Of a stretch of DNA of 48,676 nt, positions 38,867 through 47,103 are shown piece by piece. The notes under the pieces are model-generated. The model was given only the letters and a program-made list of their open reading frames with translations. It was not told the DNA's origin and searched no databases. How positions within the stretch are numbered: position 1 is the first letter of the stretch; each line of letters starts with the position of its first letter. Source of the stretch: Streptantibioticus parmotrematis (GTDB lineage Bacteria > Actinomycetota > Actinomycetes > Streptomycetales > Streptomycetaceae); NCBI RefSeq assembly GCF_019890615.1, contig NZ_JAINVZ010000035.1, positions 1 through 48,676 on the forward strand, written 5' to 3'. The translations under genes were made by a program, and so were the position numbers.

Positions 38867-39835
38867 TTGATGACCATCGACATCACCACGCGTCAGCACG
38901 ACCTGCTCACACTGTGCGCACTGCGCGCCGGCAACGCTTGTGTCGACTGGAGCCTGATCGCCCGCAACGCCGTGGGTCCCGACGGCCTCGCGGACCTCCT
39001 GGACGGCCGACTTCGCGAGGACTCGCGCGCCGCCTCCAAGAACCGGCCCGTGCTTCAGCGGGCCCTCTCCGAAGGCCTAGACTCCGCTCGCGCGCGCGTC
39101 GACGACGAATTGACGGCAGCCGAGAAGGTGGGTGCCCGCCTGGTGACCGTCCTCGATGAGGACTACCCGGCAAACCTGCGTCTGATCGGCAACCTCCCGC
39201 CGTTCCTGTTCTACCGCGGTGAACTCGACCGCCGCGACGCCCGCTCGATCGCCGTCGTCGGAACCCGCACGGCCACGGAGGACGGACTGCGGCGGGCTGC
39301 CCGGATGGCCCGCGAGCTGATCGACCACGACGTCGTGATCGCCAGCGGTCTCGCCAAGGGCATCGACGCCGCTGCCCACCAAGCCACCCTCGACGCGGGC
39401 GGCCGGACCTTCGCCGTCATGGGCACCGGCATCGCGGCCCCCGTTTACCCCGCCGAGAACCGCCCGCTTGCGAAAGCCATCCTTGCCGCCGACGGCGCCT
39501 TGCTGAGCCAGTTCTGGCCCACCAGCGGACCAGCGAAGTACACCTTCCCGCGCCGCAACGTCGTCACCTCCGGCACCACCTTGGGCAGCGTCGTCATCGA
39601 GGCCTCCCACACCTCCGGGGCCAAAATGCAGGCGCGTATTGCCGCTGAGCACGGAAAACTCGTCTTCTTGATCAAGTCGCTCGCGGATACTCAAGGCTGG
39701 GCGGCGGCGATGCTCGCCGACAACCGCGCGATCCTGGTCACCCGTTCCAGCGATATCACCGAACGTCTCAGCCGGGCCGCCGACGTCCAGCGCGCCGGAC
39801 AGCAGCGCCAGCAGCTCGTCCTGGCCGGCCTGTGA
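38867..39835 (+). CDS. DprA/Smf-like protein (322 aa)
   Basis: ATG 38867 or 38870. A helical N-terminal domain of about 110 residues is followed by LVTVLDEDYPANLRLIGNLPPFLFYRGEL and the DprA Rossmann fold: SIAVVGTRTATEDG, VIASGLAKGIDAAAHQATLDAGG, FAVMGTGIAAPVYPAENRPLAKAI, YTFPRRNVVTSGTTLGSVVIEA, TSGAKMQARIAAEHG. Canonical DprA loads RecA on single-stranded DNA in transformation. This one departs from the usual VFAVPG strand (LVFLIKSLADTQGW) and lacks the extra C-terminal winged helix. DprA is a member of the SLOG superfamily, which includes nucleotide sensors. It overlaps the ComF-like gene (GTGA), so the two proteins are made together. Confidence 0.88.
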   Translation: MMTIDITTRQHDLLTLCALRAGNACVDWSLIARNAVGPDGLADLLDGRLREDSRAASKNRPVLQRALSEGLDSARARVDDELTAAEKVGARLVTVLDEDYPANLRLIGNLPPFLFYRGELDRRDARSIAVVGTRTATEDGLRRAARMARELIDHDVVIASGLAKGIDAAAHQATLDAGGRTFAVMGTGIAAPVYPAENRPLAKAILAADGALLSQFWPTSGPAKYTFPRRNVVTSGTTLGSVVIEASHTSGAKMQARIAAEHGKLVFLIKSLADTQGWAAAMLADNRAILVTRSSDITERLSRAADVQRAGQQRQQLVLAGL

Positions 39836-40575
39836 CGACAAACGTCCCGGAACCAGCGGGTTTTCCCAACTGCCCCGTCTGCGCCTACCTCGCTAATGGC
39901 ACAGCCCGCTTGTGCTCCGAGTGCGCCGGACGCACCCTCCAGCCCCTCGCCGACCACCACTGTCCCGTCTGCTCGCAGCTGGTCGTGCCCGGCCGGTCGT
40001 GCGCCAACCGCTTATGTGCGCTGCCAGTGGCTCAGCGCGGGTTCTCCCGGGTTGATGCCATAGCGGTCTACTCAGGAGCGTTGCGCTACAAGATCCAAAG
40101 ACTGAAATATGAGGGTGTGCGTGGTTGGGCGCTCATCTTCGGACGCCTCCTCATCGGCTGGATGGAAACACATCCTGAGCGGATGCAGGGCGTCGATCAC
40201 GTTGTGGGCAACCCCACTCACACCGGTCGTCAGCCCCTCCAGCACATCGAGGCGATCATGGACGCCGCCTACGCAGAGGACGTGACCCGTACCTTTCCAC
40301 TGAGCCCCCCGGGTCGGCACCGCCTCGTGAAAGCTGCGGAAACCCCTCGCTCTGCTACGAAACCCCTCGACGCCAAGCGGGCGGCCGGAGCCGCGCACGC
40401 CGCCGCCGTCACCTGGGCTGGCGACCTGCACGACCTCAAGGGCGCCACGATCCTCCTCGTCGACGACATCCTCACCAGCGGGTCCACCCTCCAGCACGTC
40501 GCGCTCCGGCTCCGGGCATACGGTGCTGCGGATGTTCGCGGCCTCGTCCTCGCACGCGTCCCTTGGAGTGGATAG
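39832..40575 (+). CDS. ComF-like phosphoribosyltransferase (247 aa)
   Basis: GTG 39832 overlaps the DprA-like stop. The N-terminal zinc part has CPVCAYLANGTARLCSEC and CPVCSQLVVPGRSCANRLC. RVDAIAVYSGALRYKIQRLKYEGVRGW is the ComF hallmark region. The PRTase loop is ILLVDDILTSGSTL (about residue 205), with both Asp and TSGST intact, so PRPP or a related nucleotide should bind. ComF acts in DNA uptake in competent bacteria, with unclear chemistry. Coupling to a DprA-like protein on a plasmid is notable because both are competence proteins and no uptake machinery is present. Confidence 0.88.
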   Translation: MTTNVPEPAGFPNCPVCAYLANGTARLCSECAGRTLQPLADHHCPVCSQLVVPGRSCANRLCALPVAQRGFSRVDAIAVYSGALRYKIQRLKYEGVRGWALIFGRLLIGWMETHPERMQGVDHVVGNPTHTGRQPLQHIEAIMDAAYAEDVTRTFPLSPPGRHRLVKAAETPRSATKPLDAKRAAGAAHAAAVTWAGDLHDLKGATILLVDDILTSGSTLQHVALRLRAYGAADVRGLVLARVPWSG

Positions 40576-40666
40576 CCCGCACGCGGTTCCCGCCGTCACG
40601 AACCGCAGCGCGTCGTGTTCGTCCCCCACCGCCACAGCTCACCTGCCTTAGTGTGGCGCTGACGTC

Positions 40667-40681
40667 GCGGTCAGTGACCGC
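40667..40681. promoter_or_regulatory. Perfect palindrome upstream of the SNF2 gene
   Basis: GCGGTCAGTGACCGC has 7-bp arms around one base. It lies 25 bases before the GTG start of the SNF2 gene, between the ComF-like gene and it. It could be an operator overlapping a promoter or the leader. Confidence 0.4.
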
Positions 40682-40705
40682 AGGGCCGTGCGTGAAAGGA
40701 AAACT

Positions 40706-43700
40706 GTGGGCGTGGGTTCTGCTGCGACGGCCGGAGTTCGCATGGCCGCAGGCCTGGACGTCGCCGCCTTGAATGCTGAGCGGTGGCACGAGCATCTGAA
40801 GGGACTCGTTGGCGAGGCCGCCGACCTCTCCATGGTCCGCGATGCCATCCGGCGGTGCCGCGCGAAGGTACTGACGGTCCGCGACATGCGGCTGATCCTG
40901 CTCGCCACCGCGGATGACCCAGCGTGGGAGCCAGCCCGGCACGCGGTGATCGCTTTCCTCGAAGACCGCCTCGATGTGGCCCGCCAGATCCTGGTCTCAC
41001 ACGCGCAGGTGGAGGTGTGGCCCGTACCTCGCTTCGAGGAAGGCACCGAACGCACGCAGCACGAGGGCGCGTTGATCGCGGCGAGAGCGGTGATCGGGCC
41101 TCTAGACCGTCCGGTCACCGGGCCGACGGTGCGGGCCCGCACCAGCCGGGAGGCCCAGGATCGGGCCGCGCTCGCGCTGCTGGCGCGGATTGCTGGCGTT
41201 CCCCGGACCGGCGAGAGCGCGGCTGCCGAACGGCTGGCCCTGCCCGGCATGCCGACCGAGATCTTCGAGAACCGACTGGCACGGGCGATCGCGGACTGCC
41301 GACATCCCGATGACGAGTTGGCGCACGAGGCGATGGGCCGCGCTCGGTCAGGTCGGCTCCGGCATCGCGATATGTATCTGCTGCTGCTGTCCGCACACGG
41401 CCAGGCTTGGGCGAGACTGCGGAAGGCCGCCCTGGAACGAGCCGCCGCCATGCCCCCGGCGCCAGCACGGCTGCTGCACTGGCACGGCGAGCACCACGGC
41501 AACGAGCAGGCCCTCACCTACAACGAGGAACTCGACCCGAGCGGCCGCACGATCGTGCGCGCAACGTTCCAGGTGGGCCGTACCTGGCAGGGCCCGGCCC
41601 GGTCGGCGTGGGCACGTAAAGCGGCCCGCCACTACGCCGCCACCGCGCTGCTCGCACAGGTAGCAGGGCTGCCCGAGCCGTCGATCGAGGTGGACGACAA
41701 GCCGGCAGAGGCAGTGCGGATCGCGGTGCCTGAACCGGGTCAGGATCCGGTGAAGTACCTGAACAAGTACTGCCAGAAGGAGGTGATCACCAAGCCGGAG
41801 GCGCAGATGCGCAACCTCGGCACGCGCGTGGAGTGCACCTACTCCTGCCAGCATCGGGAGTCTGGACCACAGGTCAGCGCGACCGCCGTCGCGGCGGACA
41901 AGGCCACCGCCCGCCAGGCGGCGGCCATGAAGCTGCTGCGCAAACTCGCGGACGTCGAATGTACTGCGCTCCGCGCGGCAGTGCCGCCGAGCCCGACGCC
42001 GACCGGGCGGGTGCCCACCCAGACCGTCGCAGTGCCGCCCCCGCTGCCCCGGCCGGCCACCGCGCCGACCAATCCACCGGCCCCGCTTGCGCCCCCGGCC
42101 CGGGTGTCGGCGCCCGTGCGGCTGTCACCGCACGGCACGACAGCGGAGGCGCTGCTGCGGGAAGCGATCGCGGCAGGGGCCGTGGTCACCTTCCGGCCCC
42201 CAGCGCGCCAGGAGCCGGCCGGATGGTCGGTACACGGCAGCAGCCGCGTCGTGCTGCCCCAGGCCGACCTGCCGCCACCGATCGAAGCCGACGCCGAACC
42301 GGGCAGCGGCGCTAAGTGGCGGGTACCGGTGGCCGTCGCTCTGCCGGCGATCCACCGCACGGCCGCAGGCGCCAGCCCTGCCGCGGTGTTCTGGCAGCGC
42401 GCCGTGCACCTGGTCCTGCAGCTCCTGCGCGCCAGGCTGCTCTACCCCGCGCTCGACGCGGACAACCTTCCGGTGTGGCGCCTCGGCCCGGTCCCCGCGG
42501 CCGCCGAAGCCGCGCTCGAAGCACTCGCGAACGCCGCCCCGAAGGATGCTGTGCCACCGGGTGCCGACGCCCGAGAGGTTCTCGTGGCATGCGGCGACGC
42601 GATCGCCGACGCTCTCACGCGCACCCCCGCTGGCGACCTCCTGCTCGGCCCCGGACCCTGGACCGAGCAGGCACCGACCAGGCTGACAACGAAGCTCCAA
42701 CGGTCCGTTGCCGACTGGCTTGATGAGGTCGAGGACCACGTCGACGGCGGCCCGACCCCTCTGCTGGTCGTCTGGATCCAGACACCGGCCGACGACCTGG
42801 CCGCCGTCGGCCGACTGACCGCCCACCTCCACCTGGCCCCCGTCGGCACCGACCCGGCAGACGAGTCCGCGGTCAAGGCGGCCGATGAGGTGTGGTCCGG
42901 CCGCGCGTTGCTGGGTGGCGAAGGGAAGGCCGTGGTCAGGCCACGAGTGCGCCGGGCCCTGCGGCGTGCAGCCCGAACCTGCCCGGCCCTGGCCGGGCTG
43001 GCCGAACAAGAGCGACCCTGCTCGTGCACCTTTCACCCCACAGCCGTGGAGGCACTGCTGGAGCAGGAAGACAACCTGCTCCAAGCCGGGGTGGCACTGG
43101 TGTGGCCCGAGGGCCTGCGCACCGCGTTGTCAGCGTCCGCGGTCATCGACACCGCCTCCGGCACGACACCCGGGCCGGGGGAGCGGCCGCGGTTCAGCGT
43201 GACGGACCTACTGGACTTCCGGTGGCAGATCGCCCTGGACGGCGTCGAGCTGACCGAGCAGGAGATGGACGCGCTCGCCGAAGCCGCCCGCCCCCTGGTA
43301 CGCGTGCGCGGCCGATGGGTGCTGGCCGATCCCGTCCTGCGACGCCGGGCTCGCCACCGCCTGCTCGGACAGCTGCCCGGCACCCAGGCGTTGGCCGCCG
43401 CGCTGACCGGCACCGTCACCCTCGACGGCACCGACGTGCCCTGCCGACCCGACGGCACCCTCGCGGACCTCGTCAGCATGCTGCGCCACGGCGAACACCA
43501 CCCGCAGCCCGTACCCGTGCCAACCCAGGTCACCGCGACGTTGCGCGACTACCAGCGCCGGGCCCTGACCTGGCTGGCACACACCACCGGCTGCGGCTTC
43601 GGCGCGCTCCTGGCCGACGACATGGGCCTGGGCAAGACCCTGACCGCGCTCGCGTTCACCTGCCACCACCAGCAGCACACACCCGGACCCACCCTCGTGA

Positions 43701-44959
43701 TCTGCCCCGCCTCGCTGGTCGCCACCTGGTGCCGCGAGGCTACCCGCTTCACGTCCGGCCTGCCCGTCGTCGCCTACCACGGCCCTGAACGCCACCGTGT
43801 CCTGGACAACCTCGACGACACCAGCGTGGTGGTCACCACTTACGGCCTGCTGCGACGCGACCACCAGCGGCTCGCCGATCAGCACTGGGCCCTGGTCATC
43901 GCGGACGAGGCCCAGCACGCGAAGAACTGCACGTCCGCGACGGCCCGGTCTTTGCGCGCCCTGTCCTCCACCAGCCGCCTGGCGATCACCGGCACCCCGG
44001 TAGAAAACAACCTGTCCGAGCTGCGCGCACTGCTGGACTGGGCCAACCCCGGACTGCTCGGCACCGAGAAGGAATTCCGGGCGCGCTGGGCCACCGCAGT
44101 GGAGAAGGACCCGCACGGCGAGAAGGCCGCCCAGCTCACCCGACTCATCGCCCCGTTCCTGCTGCGCCGCCGCAAGACCGACCCGGGTATCGCCCCCGAA
44201 CTGCCGGCGAAGATCGACCAACCGCGGCCCGTGCAGCTGACGAAGGAACAAGCGGGCCTGTACGAGGCCCTGGTGCGCGAGACCCTGGAACAGATCCGGA
44301 CAACCGCCGGGATCGAGCGCTCCGGCCTGGTGTTCAAACTGCTGACCGCCCTCAAGCAGATCACCAACCACCCAGCCCATTACCTACGCGAAGCACCTCC
44401 CACCGTCGACGAAGTGCCCGCGTTCACCGCACGATCCGCCAAAACCACCGCTCTCACCGAGCTGCTGGAGATCATCCGCGAACGCGGCGAGTGCGCGCTG
44501 GTCTTCACCAGCTACGTCGCCATGGGCCACCTGTTGACCACACACCTGGCCCATCTCGGATACCAGCCGCTTTTCCTCCACGGCACCACGACCCTGACAG
44601 AGCGCCAGCGCATGGTCGACGCCTTCCAGACCGGTCGCCACCCGGCGATGATCCTCTCCCTCAAAGCGGCCGGCACCGGCCTCACCCTCACCCGCGCCAC
44701 CCACGTCATCCACTACGACCGCAGCTGGAACGCCGCAGTCGAGGACCAGGCGACCGACCGCGCGCACCGCATCGGACAACACCGCACCGTCACCGTCCAC
44801 CGCCTGATCACCGAGCACACCGTCGAAGACCGCATCGACGAACTCCTCACCCGCAAACGCGCCCTCGCCGACGCCGTCCTGACCGGCGGCGACCGAGCCC
44901 TCACTCAGCTGACAGACCGCGAACTCGCCGACCTTGTCACCCTGGGAGCCCGCCTATGA
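40706..44959 (+). CDS. dsRBD-like repeats fused to a SNF2-family helicase (1417 aa)
   Basis: GTG 40706 with AAAGGA six bases upstream. C-terminal motor from about residue 945: DYQRRALTWL, LLADDMGLGKTLTA (Walker A), VIADEAQHAKN (DEAQ box), ITGTPVENNLSELR, then VFTSYVAMGHL, LKAAGTGLTLTRATHV and DRAHRIGQ, all SNF2 motifs. The N-terminus is unusual. A helical unit with CRAKVLTVRDMRLILL recurs as ARSGRLRHRDMYLLLL. Each is followed by a segment resembling a double-stranded-RNA-binding domain (about 92-166 and 252-324), and a third such segment follows (347-417, PVKYLNKYCQKE...KATARQAAAMKLLRKL). A Pro-rich linker joins this to the middle part. Likely nucleic-acid remodelling; RNA or RNA-DNA recognition is inferred. 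It overlaps the SWIM gene (ATGA). Confidence 0.88.
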   Translation: MGVGSAATAGVRMAAGLDVAALNAERWHEHLKGLVGEAADLSMVRDAIRRCRAKVLTVRDMRLILLATADDPAWEPARHAVIAFLEDRLDVARQILVSHAQVEVWPVPRFEEGTERTQHEGALIAARAVIGPLDRPVTGPTVRARTSREAQDRAALALLARIAGVPRTGESAAAERLALPGMPTEIFENRLARAIADCRHPDDELAHEAMGRARSGRLRHRDMYLLLLSAHGQAWARLRKAALERAAAMPPAPARLLHWHGEHHGNEQALTYNEELDPSGRTIVRATFQVGRTWQGPARSAWARKAARHYAATALLAQVAGLPEPSIEVDDKPAEAVRIAVPEPGQDPVKYLNKYCQKEVITKPEAQMRNLGTRVECTYSCQHRESGPQVSATAVAADKATARQAAAMKLLRKLADVECTALRAAVPPSPTPTGRVPTQTVAVPPPLPRPATAPTNPPAPLAPPARVSAPVRLSPHGTTAEALLREAIAAGAVVTFRPPARQEPAGWSVHGSSRVVLPQADLPPPIEADAEPGSGAKWRVPVAVALPAIHRTAAGASPAAVFWQRAVHLVLQLLRARLLYPALDADNLPVWRLGPVPAAAEAALEALANAAPKDAVPPGADAREVLVACGDAIADALTRTPAGDLLLGPGPWTEQAPTRLTTKLQRSVADWLDEVEDHVDGGPTPLLVVWIQTPADDLAAVGRLTAHLHLAPVGTDPADESAVKAADEVWSGRALLGGEGKAVVRPRVRRALRRAARTCPALAGLAEQERPCSCTFHPTAVEALLEQEDNLLQAGVALVWPEGLRTALSASAVIDTASGTTPGPGERPRFSVTDLLDFRWQIALDGVELTEQEMDALAEAARPLVRVRGRWVLADPVLRRRARHRLLGQLPGTQALAAALTGTVTLDGTDVPCRPDGTLADLVSMLRHGEHHPQPVPVPTQVTATLRDYQRRALTWLAHTTGCGFGALLADDMGLGKTLTALAFTCHHQQHTPGPTLVICPASLVATWCREATRFTSGLPVVAYHGPERHRVLDNLDDTSVVVTTYGLLRRDHQRLADQHWALVIADEAQHAKNCTSATARSLRALSSTSRLAITGTPVENNLSELRALLDWANPGLLGTEKEFRARWATAVEKDPHGEKAAQLTRLIAPFLLRRRKTDPGIAPELPAKIDQPRPVQLTKEQAGLYEALVRETLEQIRTTAGIERSGLVFKLLTALKQITNHPAHYLREAPPTVDEVPAFTARSAKTTALTELLEIIRERGECALVFTSYVAMGHLLTTHLAHLGYQPLFLHGTTTLTERQRMVDAFQTGRHPAMILSLKAAGTGLTLTRATHVIHYDRSWNAAVEDQATDRAHRIGQHRTVTVHRLITEHTVEDRIDELLTRKRALADAVLTGGDRALTQLTDRELADLVTLGARL

Positions 44960-46209
44960 CCCTCCGACCCTCCACCGCCGGATGGGCCCACGGCCTGGCC
45001 GCCACCCTCCTCAGCCAGGCCGTGCACGACACCACGCTCTGGACAACCGCACGTCACCTGGCCGCCGACGGCACAGCAGGACCACTGAACATCAACAAGG
45101 GCTCCGCCACCGTGAAGTTCTTCCTGCCCGACGGCCGCCACTGCCGCCCGCGCCTGGTCGTCACCGAACTGACCGACACGGACTGGGACCGCGTCGAAGC
45201 AGCGATCACCGCCCGCCCCGACGCCGCCGAACTCGCCGGCACCAATGCCATCAGCGACCAATTCGCCGACCCGGCCGCCACCGGCGGCATCCCCATCCTC
45301 CCCACCGCGCACGACATCTCCCACACCTGCGACTGCACCCCCACTGCAGCGGCCTCGCCCTGCCCGCACAGCCTCGCCGTCGGACTCCTCCTCGCGGACC
45401 GGATCCGCACCGCACCCGCACCCCTGTTCACCCTCCGCGGCCGCCCCCACCAGAACCTGAAGAATCGACTCCGCAACAGCCCTCCTCCACCAGGCCCCGG
45501 CACCCTGCACAGCGCCGCACCGGTCATCCCGGCGACACGCCACCCACACGCCTCCACGCCACCAGAACCGGAAGCCCTGCCCACCGTTGCGATTCCCGAG
45601 CCGGTCGACCTCGACCTGACCAGCGCTCAGCCAGCACTGCAGCCCGCGAAACTCACACCGCCCCCTGCACCACTGCCGCATCTGGATCAACTCACCCTGC
45701 TCGCAGCTGACACCGCCCACCGAGCCGCTCGACTCCTGGACCAGGGCGAGCCACCATTGTGCGAGGACCCCGCCGGCGACCTCGCCCGCTTCACGTCGCT
45801 CCCGCACGGGGCCGATTACCGGCAGACGGCCATGGACCACCTCGGCCTGGCCGCCATCGACATGGGCCACCTCCAACTCGCCTACACCTATGGCGGCCCC
45901 GGCGGCACTGCCGCCTACCTCGAACCGTTCCACCTCGAGCACGACGCCCTCGCCGACGCCCAGACAGCCATCCAACCGCACCGCCCCGCCCCAACCGCCC
46001 CCATCGAATACGCCGAGAACCGCCTCACCGACCGCGCGGCCGGCGTCCAGCTGCGCTACGGACCCGACGGACGCTGGCACCCCTACCGCGCCCCCTACGG
46101 CCCCTGGCGGCCCGTCCCGGGCCCCTCGTCCGATCCCGCCCAGGCCTACCGCGCCGCGCGCACCGCCGCCCGCAACAACCTCGCCAGAAAAGGCCGAACT
46201 GCCCGATAA
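44956..46209 (+). CDS. SWIM zinc-finger protein (417 aa)
   Basis: ATG 44956 overlaps the SNF2 stop by four bases; the much longer upstream frame runs through the SNF2 gene in a wrong frame. The SWIM finger reads HTCDCTPTAAASPCPHSLAVGLLL (Cys-x-Cys...Cys-x-His). The N-terminus (WAHGLAATLLSQAVHD, SATVKFFLPDGRHCRPRL) precedes it as in other SWIM proteins. A Pro-rich linker and a C-terminal domain of about 150 residues follow, with MDHLGLAAIDMGHLQLAYTYGGPGGTAAYLEPF. SWIM proteins pair with SNF2 helicases in many bacteria, consistent with direct partnership here. The Tyr/Pro-rich end (WHPYRAPYGPWRPVPG) is unassigned. Confidence 0.85.
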   Translation: MTLRPSTAGWAHGLAATLLSQAVHDTTLWTTARHLAADGTAGPLNINKGSATVKFFLPDGRHCRPRLVVTELTDTDWDRVEAAITARPDAAELAGTNAISDQFADPAATGGIPILPTAHDISHTCDCTPTAAASPCPHSLAVGLLLADRIRTAPAPLFTLRGRPHQNLKNRLRNSPPPPGPGTLHSAAPVIPATRHPHASTPPEPEALPTVAIPEPVDLDLTSAQPALQPAKLTPPPAPLPHLDQLTLLAADTAHRAARLLDQGEPPLCEDPAGDLARFTSLPHGADYRQTAMDHLGLAAIDMGHLQLAYTYGGPGGTAAYLEPFHLEHDALADAQTAIQPHRPAPTAPIEYAENRLTDRAAGVQLRYGPDGRWHPYRAPYGPWRPVPGPSSDPAQAYRAARTAARNNLARKGRTAR

Positions 46210-46373
46210 GCTCCAAGCGGCCTGTAGCTCAGGCCAGGTGGCCACGCGCCCGCTGCCAAGGTCGCGCGCCACACTGCTGCCGCTTCTGCTGATTACAGGA
46301 GCGGACGCACTGATCCCAGCTGTGGCAGCAGCGCGATCAACCTCGCTGACACGAGGTGCGGGCGACCCGCCGA
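46210..46373. other. Short gap after the SWIM gene
   Basis: No gene or clear terminator. The rightward operon ends here and the next candidate genes are on the other strand. Confidence 0.4.
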
Positions 46374-46748
46374 CTAGGAAACGACGGATCGCCCGCTACA
46401 ACCCTCACCGCTCACACGGTCGCTGGGTGCCTTTGCCGCGGAGGTGGGGTTGAGCGCCCGGTGGTGACGGCGGGCGACGGTGGCTGTCCCGATGAGGAGC
46501 CCGTCAGGGGCGAAGTGCCGTGGTGCGAGGTGCCTTTCGAGGGCGGGGAGGTAGTTCCAGCGCACGGAAGGGTGGGCGGAGTGGGCGTAGTGGTGGAGGT
46601 CGCCGTAGGGGAGCCAGGTGGTGGCGGCGATGGCCGCGAGGGTGCGGTTGCGCGGGTACAGGCGCAGGCAGCGGCCGGCTTCGACCTGGGCGGAGGTGCC
46701 GGTGCGCTGCTCAGGATCGAACCAGGTGTGCTCCACCAGCAAGGACAT
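46374..46748 (-). CDS. Doubtful hypothetical protein (124 aa), possibly the body of a frameshifted gene
   Basis: ATG 46748 (MSLLVEHTWFDPEQRTG). The sequence has protein-like character (RCLRLYPRNRTLAAIAATTWLPYGDLHHYAHSAHPSVRWNYLPAL). The neighbouring frame just upstream, starting at 46813 (MPRRIQSTNELVLARRRGA), would give a better start if one frameshift is assumed near 46755. No ribosome-binding site of note. Function unknown; a decayed remnant is likely. Confidence 0.38.
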   Translation of the reverse strand: MSLLVEHTWFDPEQRTGTSAQVEAGRCLRLYPRNRTLAAIAATTWLPYGDLHHYAHSAHPSVRWNYLPALERHLAPRHFAPDGLLIGTATVARRHHRALNPTSAAKAPSDRVSGEGCSGRSVVS

Positions 46749-46836
46749 CCAGGCGCGGCGCCCCGCCGGCGGGCGAGAACCAGTTCGTTCGTGCTCTGGA
46801 TACGGCGGGGCATGTCGTCATTACTGTGCTGCGGGG

Positions 46837-47103
46837 TCAGCGGGCGAGCGCTCCCGTCAGGCTGGTGCGGTAGCCGTCCTCGTCCATCAGCATGACGCCG
46901 AACAGATCGGGGTGGTCCAGCTCGACGGGGGTGAAGGTGCCCTGCCCTCGAGCACGGCGACCTTGTCCAGTCGGGGTGCAGCGCTTGGCCAGGTGTGAAG
47001 CATCCAGGCTCCAGATTCGTACCGGCCAGGGCGGGTTACCAGGTGTGTGGGATTGGTGGTTCGCGGGCTGATGCGGAGCCGTGCCGGTAAGGTCGCCGGT
47101 CAT
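46837..47103 (-). CDS. Doubtful hypothetical protein (88 aa)
   Basis: The start at 47103 overlaps the start region of the divergent peptidase gene. The C-terminal half has coding character (PVELDHPDLFGVMLMDEDGYRTSLTGALAR); the first half is Pro/Thr/His-rich and weak. A shorter product from about 47020 (VRIWSLDASHLAKRC...) is possible. It could be the 3' remnant of a longer gene. No family recognised. Confidence 0.3.
   Translation of the reverse strand: MTGDLTGTAPHQPANHQSHTPGNPPWPVRIWSLDASHLAKRCTPTGQGRRARGQGTFTPVELDHPDLFGVMLMDEDGYRTSLTGALAR

Noticed and set aside
44491-44955. Upstream extension of the SWIM frame.
   Set aside because: It overlaps the SNF2 helicase motifs in a wrong frame with Pro/Arg/His-rich composition; the overlap start at 44956 is clear.
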